Part shown: in pieces, positions 1-4,795 of the stretch | Layout: each line of letters opens with the position of its first letter | Position numbering within the stretch: position 1 is the first letter of the stretch | Origin: an uncultured Pseudomonadota bacterium | GTDB lineage: Bacteria; Myxococcota_A; UBA9042; CAIXZC01 | Reading direction: 5' to 3' | Assembly: GCA_937884235.1 (NCBI GenBank) | Contig: CALGBT010000552.1 | Span: 1 to 6,532 of the forward strand | DNA: 6,532 nucleotides | The notes under the pieces: generated by a model | What the model was told of the DNA's origin: nothing | Databases searched by the model: none | The model's input: the letters and a program-made list of their open reading frames with translations, nothing else | Made by a program: the position numbers and the translations under genes

Positions 1-1957
1 CGACACCCGCAATGATGTCCCCCGCCTGTCGCAAGGAGTATGCCGCCACCAGATAGAGGCCTGGCGCATCGAAGGCGAACTTGCCGGGAAGCAGGGCCAA
101 TTCCTCTACCCCACTGATGGGTAGTCCCGTGAACCCAAATGCATGCACGTCTCCTCCCCAGAGGGCGTTGCTGTCGGCACTGGGATACCCGTTGGCGGCC
201 AGCAATTCGGGCCAGCCGTCGCCGTCAAGATCGGTGAGCAGGCGTCCTGCACCAGCGGCGCACTTCCCGGCCGGGTCGTCTACGCTGAAGAGCATCTGCA
301 TTTCGTCATCAATGGGGTTGTAGCGGTGGCAGCGGAAGAGCGGCGTGCAACAGGTGCTTGTGAGAATCTCGACCTGCCCGTCGAAATCCAGATCGGAGAT
401 CAGGATCCCGTCCCCAGGGCAACCGATGGGACTGGCATTGGGGATCAACTCTAGCGCTCCGTTCACACCTTGTCGGTATGCCCTCACTTCAGCCCCGTGA
501 GTCGTCACCACTTCCAGAGTCTTCACCTCGTGACTGGTCTTGGCGTAATCATCAAGGTCGGCGAATTTTGTGCGGCCTCGGTAAGGAAAGCCCGGTGAGG
601 TGTCAACGATCTCCAAGAGCGGCTCGGCCAGGGGAGTCAGCACCGAGAAACTCACGCCGCTGTTGAAGAAGATCTCGTACTCACCATTGCCATCAAGATC
701 CGCCAGGTCGGTGTAAGGATTGGCTACCACCACTGGCGGCTGGAAAGGCCAGTCTCCCGGGCATTTCGTGAAGCAGAGTTGGTCCACCAGCCCGTCGCAA
801 TTGTTGTCCTTCTGATCGCACAATGTAGGCGCCCCAGGGTGCACGGTGGCATCAGAGTCCCCGCAGTCGTCCATTGACAAGGCCCACCCCGGCGGTCCAC
901 TGCCATCAGCGTAGAGGCATTTCTCAATGACCACGCCGACTTTGGAACCGTAGCCGTCGTCGTCGTTGTCAGCGTGCAGTACCGTAAGTTCCAAACCTTC
1001 GTCAACGATGCCGTTGCAGTTGTCATCGAGATCGTTGCAGAGCTCGGGGGCACCAGGGAAGATGTCGGCGTTGAAGTCGACGCAGTCCGTGGCCGACTCC
1101 GCATAGCCCTCCGGAGCGGCGCAGGCCTGCACCTGCACCCCGGACCCGCCGAAACCATCCCCATCATTGTCCAGGTAGAAGGTCTTGCCTGGACCCTCGT
1201 CCACGAGCCCGTCACAATCGTCGTCAATACCGTTGCAACTCTCTGCTTGTGGCACCGGTGCGTCGCATGCCGACAAGACGCCGGCTTTACAAGTGCGCTG
1301 GCCATGGCAGACCCCGGCGACACTTTCCTTGTAACAGGCGGTCGTCAACTCCTGAGCCGAGTATTTCTTGGCGCAAGCGCAGAACCCCTCTTCTCTGATG
1401 CACAAAGCCCTGACGCTGCCATCCGGCAATTCGGTGGCTTGACAGGCATATCCTCCCGGGCAGTCACTGAGGGATTCGCATCCGGTGGCACAAAAGTACC
1501 CTTTTCCGTCGTAGTCAATGCACTCCGCATCCAGCGTGTCGCTCGTGAAGCAATCTGTGGCGGCCTGGCAGGGACGGCAGAGGGAACCATGCGGGGGCAT
1601 GCAGAAACTCCCCTCCGGTGCCTCACCCGTCGGGGTCGCACAGACCCAGTCAAGGGGGCATTCGGGGGGGCATGAAGTGGTGCAGACAAAGGAGTGAAGG
1701 TCCTCCACGCAGAGGCCTTCCAAACAGTCAGCGTTGGTGTAGCAAGGCCAGCCGAAAGAGCCTGGCTCTTCCCCCATGTATTCCGCCAGAAGAATGTCCG
1801 GTGATTCCAACTCCGCATGGCCGGAGGCGTCGTCGGGCCGCTCACCGGAGTCGCTCACCCCAGACTCGCCGTCAACGTAAAGTGGTGCTGAACCGTCCTT
1901 GCCACATCCAGTCAGAAGCAGCCCGAGAAGAGCCGTCAACCGCAGCACAACTGACAT
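1..1957 (-). CDS. Lipoprotein A: 25-Cys module, MopE-type motifs and FG-GAP-like repeats (partial, 3' end off window)
   Basis: This is a minus-strand frame with 652 complete codons and no stop, so the C-terminus lies beyond base 1. The ATG at 1957-1955 follows a GGAGG (1967-1963) with a 5-nt spacer. Residues 1-18 form a lipoprotein signal peptide ending LLTGC; Cys18 is followed by Gly, so there is no Asp+2 inner-membrane retention signal. Residues 19-67 are an acidic linker. Residues 68-255 are a cysteine-rich module that begins FGWPC and ends in the first MopE-type motif. Further motifs start at Cys307 and Cys380; the last is degenerate (VDQ instead of VDEG). From about residue 409, FG-GAP/VCBS-like Ca-binding loops appear: DLDGNGEYE (420-428), DLDFDGQVE (522-530) and DLDGDGWPE (576-584). 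A vicinal Cys536-Cys537 pair lies between the last two. By family knowledge this is a surface-exposed metal-binding or adhesive protein. It is a paralog of the gene at 4796; no enzymatic motif is seen. Confidence 0.9.
   Translation of the reverse strand, partial: MSVVLRLTALLGLLLTGCGKDGSAPLYVDGESGVSDSGERPDDASGHAELESPDILLAEYMGEEPGSFGWPCYTNADCLEGLCVEDLHSFVCTTSCPPECPLDWVCATPTGEAPEGSFCMPPHGSLCRPCQAATDCFTSDTLDAECIDYDGKGYFCATGCESLSDCPGGYACQATELPDGSVRALCIREEGFCACAKKYSAQELTTACYKESVAGVCHGQRTCKAGVLSACDAPVPQAESCNGIDDDCDGLVDEGPGKTFYLDNDGDGFGGSGVQVQACAAPEGYAESATDCVDFNADIFPGAPELCNDLDDNCNGIVDEGLELTVLHADNDDDGYGSKVGVVIEKCLYADGSGPPGWALSMDDCGDSDATVHPGAPTLCDQKDNNCDGLVDQLCFTKCPGDWPFQPPVVVANPYTDLADLDGNGEYEIFFNSGVSFSVLTPLAEPLLEIVDTSPGFPYRGRTKFADLDDYAKTSHEVKTLEVVTTHGAEVRAYRQGVNGALELIPNASPIGCPGDGILISDLDFDGQVEILTSTCCTPLFRCHRYNPIDDEMQMLFSVDDPAGKCAAGAGRLLTDLDGDGWPELLAANGYPSADSNALWGGDVHAFGFTGLPISGVEELALLPGKFAFDAPGLYLVAAYSLRQAGDIIAGV
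773..1237 (-). repeat. Three MopE-type metal-binding motifs in lipoprotein A
   Basis: Residues 241-395 hold CNGIDDDCDGLVDEG, CNDLDDNCNGIVDEG and CDQKDNNCDGLVDQ, beginning at Cys241, Cys307 and Cys380 (spacings 66 and 73). Between them are acidic, probably Ca-binding segments such as YLDNDGDGFG (261-270) and HADNDDDGYG (328-337), and a PGAPxLC segment before the second and third motifs. The family is named after the Methylococcus surface copper protein MopE; in other proteins the metal is usually unknown. Confidence 0.85.
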
Positions 1958-1962
1958 GAGAA

Positions 1963-1967
1963 CCTCC
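1963..1967 (-). promoter_or_regulatory. Shine-Dalgarno site of lipoprotein A
   Basis: On the minus strand GGAGG, within a GGGGGAGG run, lies 5 nt before the ATG at 1957. Together with the signal peptide that begins at once, it fixes this start. Confidence 0.8.
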
Positions 1968-1997
1968 CCCGGTGCAAGTCAACGACCGAGTCCAAGT

Positions 1998-2025
1998 ATA
2001 GTGACTATCTGCCTACAGGGTAGGC
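1998..2025. promoter_or_regulatory. Two adjacent dyads between divergent lipoprotein genes, overlapping -10-like sequences
   Basis: ATAGT-G-ACTAT (1998-2008) is symmetric apart from its central base. Two bases later comes GCCTAC-AGG-GTAGGC (2011-2025), a perfect 6-bp inverted repeat. The first dyad overlaps -10-like hexamers in both directions: TATAGT at 1997-2002 on plus and TATACT at 2000-1995 on minus. I found no convincing -35 element at the right spacing for either, so a divergent promoter/operator is only a plausible reading. Confidence 0.3.
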
Positions 2026-2042
2026 CAACCATGAGGGGCAGC

Positions 2043-2070
2043 GCAAGGCCTTGCAAATCAGCGTTCGCTG
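2043..2070. promoter_or_regulatory. Palindrome pair upstream of lipoprotein B
   Basis: GCAAGGCCTTGC (2043-2054) is a perfect 12-bp palindrome. CAGCG-TT-CGCTG (2059-2070) is a second dyad with 5-bp arms. Both lie in the expected 5' leader or proximal promoter of lipoprotein B. They could be operator half-sites or small leader hairpins; five-bp arms occur often by chance in 144 bases, so support is weak. Confidence 0.25.
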
Positions 2071-2090
2071 GGGCAGAACCAAAGTTCAGG

Positions 2091-2095
2091 GGAGG
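2091..2095 (+). promoter_or_regulatory. Shine-Dalgarno site of lipoprotein B
   Basis: GGAGG, preceded by GG, lies 6 nt before the ATG at 2102. It favours this start over the in-frame TTG at 2051, which has no comparable purine-rich site and would precede the signal peptide with 17 non-hydrophobic residues. Confidence 0.85.
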
Positions 2096-2101
2096 TCTAC
2101 C

Positions 2102-4588
2102 ATGAAGAGAGCGTGCTGGCTGTCACTCTTGACGATGCTGTGGGCTTGCAGTCCCAGCCAGGCAGCGCGGGGCGATGCCAACGGCCCCGATGCCCCACTC
2201 GACGCGGCGCCGGTATTTGGCGATGTGCAAAAAGTGACGGACGTCATCGCTCCTGACGGGAGCCAGGAAGTGGAGCCCGACCAGGTGGCCTTCGAAGTCG
2301 CAGTTGATGGCGTGGGGCCAGTCGATGCCGTCTGGGATGCTACCGAGAACGTGGCCCCTCAGGATTCCATTGAATTCCCCTCTGACAGCAGCGGGGATAC
2401 GGTTGCGGACCTCTCTCCAGGTGACCTGCAGCAGCTCCCCCCGGACCTGACCGATGATGGCGCACAGTGGGTTGATGTTGGTGTGGATGAATGGATAGAG
2501 GAATGCCCCGAGCCATGTCTCCAGCCAGCCTCGGTCTGCCTGCAGGCGGTCTGTGTGGCCGGTGAGTGCACGGAACTTCCCGCCAACGATGGCATGGCTT
2601 GTGACAACAGCAATCTCTGCACCACCAATGACGTCTGCCAGAACGGCAAGTGCACCCCCGGCTCGGCGGTCAAATGTGATGATGGAGACCAGTGCACCGT
2701 TGATAGCTGTGAACCGCAAGTTGGCTGCCTTCATGAAGACCCGCCCAACCCCTGCTGGCCAACTCCCGCACTGGTGCTGCGCTTTCCCCTCTGGGGAGCA
2801 CCCTTTTCCCAACGTATTGCCATGGACGGGGACTTGCTCTATGCCGTCGCCCAGGGTTCGCTGCGCGTCTTTCACAACCCGACGGTGCTGGCCGGAGGCG
2901 GGCAACCCCAGCTTTCCAGGGTCTTCGATTTCGGCGCCACCGATATTGAGGCTGGGGCGGACTTCGCTTACCTGGCAGGTAGCAACAAGTTCGCCGTCAT
3001 CGACATGGACGAACCAGAGAACCCGCTGGTACGGGGCACCATCGACCTGAGCCTGGGAGTTCTCCGCCTGGAGGGCCACACCGTCTTTGGTGCTGGCGGC
3101 AACGATTTTCATGTCATCGATGTCACTGACCCCGATGCCCCTGCCGTCGTCGGGACAATCGCCGGAATCGGTCCGGTCGCCAACATTGCGCAAAAGGGTA
3201 CCTTGCTCTATCTGGTGGGTGGGGGCTCCTTGACCAGCGTGGACGTGACCTTCCCTGGCCTTCCTGCGGTGAAGAGCGAAGTCTCTCTGGGCGAAGAAGC
3301 CTATTCGGTCGCAGTCAGCGAAGATGTGCTCTACGTCGGCGGGCGCAATGCCGGACAGGGGACCCTGTGGTTGCTCGACATATCCACCCCGGCCAACCCG
3401 GTTCTGACAGCCACGGTCAATGTCACCGGCATGTCGAGCTGGGGTGTCATGGGGCTCACTGTGGACGGGGAGTACCTGTATGCACAGGCCTGGAAGAGCG
3501 GCACCAACTTCTTCGTCTGGGATATCTCCACTCCCGCTAGCCCCACTCAGGTGCACTCCTCGAACCGCCCGGGCAGCGGTGGCTACGATATTCTTGTCAA
3601 TGACGAGATGGCCTGGGTGACCTACGGCAATGCGGGGCTTAGAGCCTACGACGTCGCCAACCCCGCTCAGCCGCAGGCGACCGCCGTCGTCTCGGCCGCG
3701 CTGGCGCGGTCCCTCAGCAAAATCGGCGCCTACCTCTACTTCGCCGACTCTGGTCCCTCCTATGGAGTTGAAACCGGGGTTATCAGCGGCCTCAAGATCT
3801 TCGACGTCAGTGACATCGCCGCCCCCGTCTTGAAGAAGAACGATGGCACCTCCCTGAAAGTGCCCCTCGAGATGAAGAATGACGGCAAGCACCTCTTCAT
3901 CGGTGACAACTCCGGTGGCCTCAAGATTATCGACGTCAGCGCAGACCCGCAAAATACCGCAGCAACGGTGCTGGGGGGAGGCGCCCGCAATTCCACCGCC
4001 CTGGGCAGCGACAGCAAGCTCTACGTTCTTCGCTGGCCCGATAAACTCGAGACCGTCGACGTCTCCAACTTCGCCGCTCCGGCGCTGGTAGCCACCTATC
4101 AGGAACCCGGCATCGTCCATGGTCAGGGAGAAGTGACCTTCCGGGATGGCTACCTCTACATTGCTAACTACAATCTCCCTTTCCGGGTCTTTGCCGCTGC
4201 CAATCCGTTGGATCTGGCTCTCGTCGGCTCACTGGAACTGGGGGGCGTGGCCAATGCCGTGGCCCTGCGGGATGACTTTGGCTGGGTTGCCATGAACAGC
4301 GGCGAAATCCGTATCCTCGACCTCAAGAATCCAGCCCAGCCCACGCAGGTGGGCATCATCGCCGGCCCGGCCGGCGGCAGCGCCAGACGGGTCGAATTCG
4401 GCGGCAACTACGGATTTGTCGCTTTCGCCCAGGCAGGGGCTGGAATCTACGGCATTACCGACCCGACCCAGCCCGAGTTGCTCGGCGTCATTCCTGCCGA
4501 TCACCAGATCCTTGATGTCGAGTTCGACGGTACCTACCTGTTCTTGCTCGAGGCTGACAACTCTCTGCTCGCCGTGGGGGGGTTCTAG
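2102..4588 (+). CDS. Lipoprotein B: Cys-rich region plus LVIVD-repeat beta-propeller
   Basis: This is a complete gene of 828 residues ending in TAG. The ATG at 2102 was chosen because GGAGG (2091-2095) lies 6 nt upstream and a lipoprotein signal peptide starts there (MKRACWLSLLTMLWAC, Cys16). The frame is open back to a TTG at 2051, but that adds 17 residues without a signal character. The lipobox LWAC has an unusual bulky Trp at -2. Residues 19-134 are an Asp/Pro/Val-rich acidic linker. Residues 135-218 hold 14 cysteines in short loops such as CDNSNLCTTNDVCQNGKC. Residues 223-828 are LVIVD-type repeats of about 43 residues (Lxx-xGL-IIDVS-PxxPxLVG), such as LFIGDNSGGLKIIDVS at 598-613. LVIVD repeats are common in secreted bacterial proteins and predicted to form beta-propellers, probably binding or scaffolding. 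It is divergent from lipoprotein A and followed after 207 bases by lipoprotein C. No catalytic motif is visible. Confidence 0.93.
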   Translation: MKRACWLSLLTMLWACSPSQAARGDANGPDAPLDAAPVFGDVQKVTDVIAPDGSQEVEPDQVAFEVAVDGVGPVDAVWDATENVAPQDSIEFPSDSSGDTVADLSPGDLQQLPPDLTDDGAQWVDVGVDEWIEECPEPCLQPASVCLQAVCVAGECTELPANDGMACDNSNLCTTNDVCQNGKCTPGSAVKCDDGDQCTVDSCEPQVGCLHEDPPNPCWPTPALVLRFPLWGAPFSQRIAMDGDLLYAVAQGSLRVFHNPTVLAGGGQPQLSRVFDFGATDIEAGADFAYLAGSNKFAVIDMDEPENPLVRGTIDLSLGVLRLEGHTVFGAGGNDFHVIDVTDPDAPAVVGTIAGIGPVANIAQKGTLLYLVGGGSLTSVDVTFPGLPAVKSEVSLGEEAYSVAVSEDVLYVGGRNAGQGTLWLLDISTPANPVLTATVNVTGMSSWGVMGLTVDGEYLYAQAWKSGTNFFVWDISTPASPTQVHSSNRPGSGGYDILVNDEMAWVTYGNAGLRAYDVANPAQPQATAVVSAALARSLSKIGAYLYFADSGPSYGVETGVISGLKIFDVSDIAAPVLKKNDGTSLKVPLEMKNDGKHLFIGDNSGGLKIIDVSADPQNTAATVLGGGARNSTALGSDSKLYVLRWPDKLETVDVSNFAAPALVATYQEPGIVHGQGEVTFRDGYLYIANYNLPFRVFAAANPLDLALVGSLELGGVANAVALRDDFGWVAMNSGEIRILDLKNPAQPTQVGIIAGPAGGSARRVEFGGNYGFVAFAQAGAGIYGITDPTQPELLGVIPADHQILDVEFDGTYLFLLEADNSLLAVGGF
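2768..4585 (+). repeat. About 14 LVIVD-type propeller blades in lipoprotein B
   Basis: Residues 223-828 divide into 14 repeats averaging about 43 residues. The IDV/LDI-type aspartate recurs at residues 301, 340, 381, 426, 474, 517, 568, 611, 653 and 740; the first repeat (LRVFHNP near 254), the eleventh (FRVFAAANP near 694), the thirteenth (IYGITDP near 782) and the last are degenerate. The C-terminus ends after what looks like the third strand of a blade, and the N-terminal LVLRFPL (224-230) could supply the missing strand. Confidence 0.75.
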
Positions 4589-4608
4589 CCGACCTCCATG
4601 CTCGCATA

Positions 4609-4650
4609 AGTCATCCCGAACGGCGGCTCCGCAGCCGGAGGGATCTCTGC
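4609..4650. repeat. Imperfect palindromic intergenic element (REP-like candidate)
   Basis: ATCCC (4613-4617) pairs with GGGAT (4640-4644). Inside them CGGCT (4624-4628) pairs with AGCCG (4633-4637) around a CCGC loop, with an asymmetric internal bulge. The ends (GTCATCCCGA ... GGAGGGATCTC) resemble interspersed GTCATCCCGA/GAGGGATCTC-type palindromes that recur between genes in many environmental bacterial genomes; that resemblance is from memory. It lies 20 bases after the lipoprotein B stop. No T-run follows, so it is a poor fit to an intrinsic terminator, although it could protect the mRNA 3' end. Confidence 0.45.
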
Positions 4651-4684
4651 GTGTCCGGCAGTGCCGAGGCGCGCTACCCCACAG

Positions 4685-4713
4685 TTGACCTGCTTGCCGC
4701 GGGGGCGTATCGT
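4685..4713 (+). promoter_or_regulatory. Sigma70-like promoter candidate for lipoprotein C
   Basis: TTGACC (4685-4690) matches TTGACA at 5 of 6 positions. After exactly 17 nt comes TATCGT (4708-4713), which matches TATAAT at 4 of 6 and keeps the key T, A and final T. Transcription would start near 4720 and leave a leader of about 75 nt before TTG 4796. This suggests lipoprotein C can be transcribed separately from lipoprotein B. Confidence 0.5.
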
Positions 4714-4720
4714 CAGATGC

Positions 4721-4735
4721 GAAGAGCTGCTCTTC
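4721..4735. promoter_or_regulatory. Perfect 15-bp palindrome at the predicted transcription start (candidate operator)
   Basis: GAAGAGC-T-GCTCTTC has two perfect 7-bp arms around one base. It begins about 8 nt after the -10 element, so it covers roughly +1 to +15, where a dimeric repressor would block transcription. It could also fold as a hairpin at the 5' end of the leader, although a one-base loop would force opening of the inner pairs. No regulator gene is in the window. Confidence 0.4.
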
Positions 4736-4783
4736 ACAATCTGCCCCTTGCCGCCGTGGCGAAAGTACCACGTCGACCGGTCA

Positions 4784-4790
4784 AAGGAGG
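4784..4790 (+). promoter_or_regulatory. Strong Shine-Dalgarno site that selects a TTG start for lipoprotein C
   Basis: AAGGAGG is a near-perfect anti-SD complement placed 5 nt before TTG 4796. The next in-frame ATG (4808) would have a 17-nt spacer, which is too long. Both starts give a usable lipoprotein signal peptide (Cys at residue 20 or 16), so the ribosome-binding site decides. Confidence 0.8.
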
Positions 4791-4795
4791 GAACA

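Noticed and set aside
974..1675. A 233-codon plus-strand frame opposite lipoprotein A
   Set aside because: The minus-strand frame carries the MopE motifs and ordered cysteines with no interruption across this whole stretch; the plus-strand frame has no ribosome-binding site or recognisable domain.
724..1845. Shorter minus-strand frames at 724-1323 and 1345-1845 that could look like a broken or frameshifted gene
   Set aside because: They are in a different frame. Translation from 1957 to 1 is continuous for 652 codons, with domains in the expected order, so no frameshift is present.
2051..2101. TTG 2051 as the start of lipoprotein B
   Set aside because: It would place 17 polar or charged residues before the signal peptide and lies inside a palindrome; the ATG at 2102 has a well-spaced GGAGG.
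2123..4120. A 665-codon open frame on the minus strand inside lipoprotein B
   Set aside because: It is antisense to a gene with clear signal peptide and LVIVD repeats. Its translation shows no domain pattern, and GC-rich codon bias commonly keeps such opposite frames open.
4613..4644. Intrinsic terminator of lipoprotein B
   Set aside because: A hairpin can form but no run of T follows on the plus strand, and the stem has a large asymmetric bulge; a REP-like repeat fits better.
4775..4782. GACCGGTC palindrome just before the Shine-Dalgarno site of lipoprotein C
   Set aside because: An 8-bp palindrome in GC-rich DNA is expected by chance, and there is no second copy or context to support a function.
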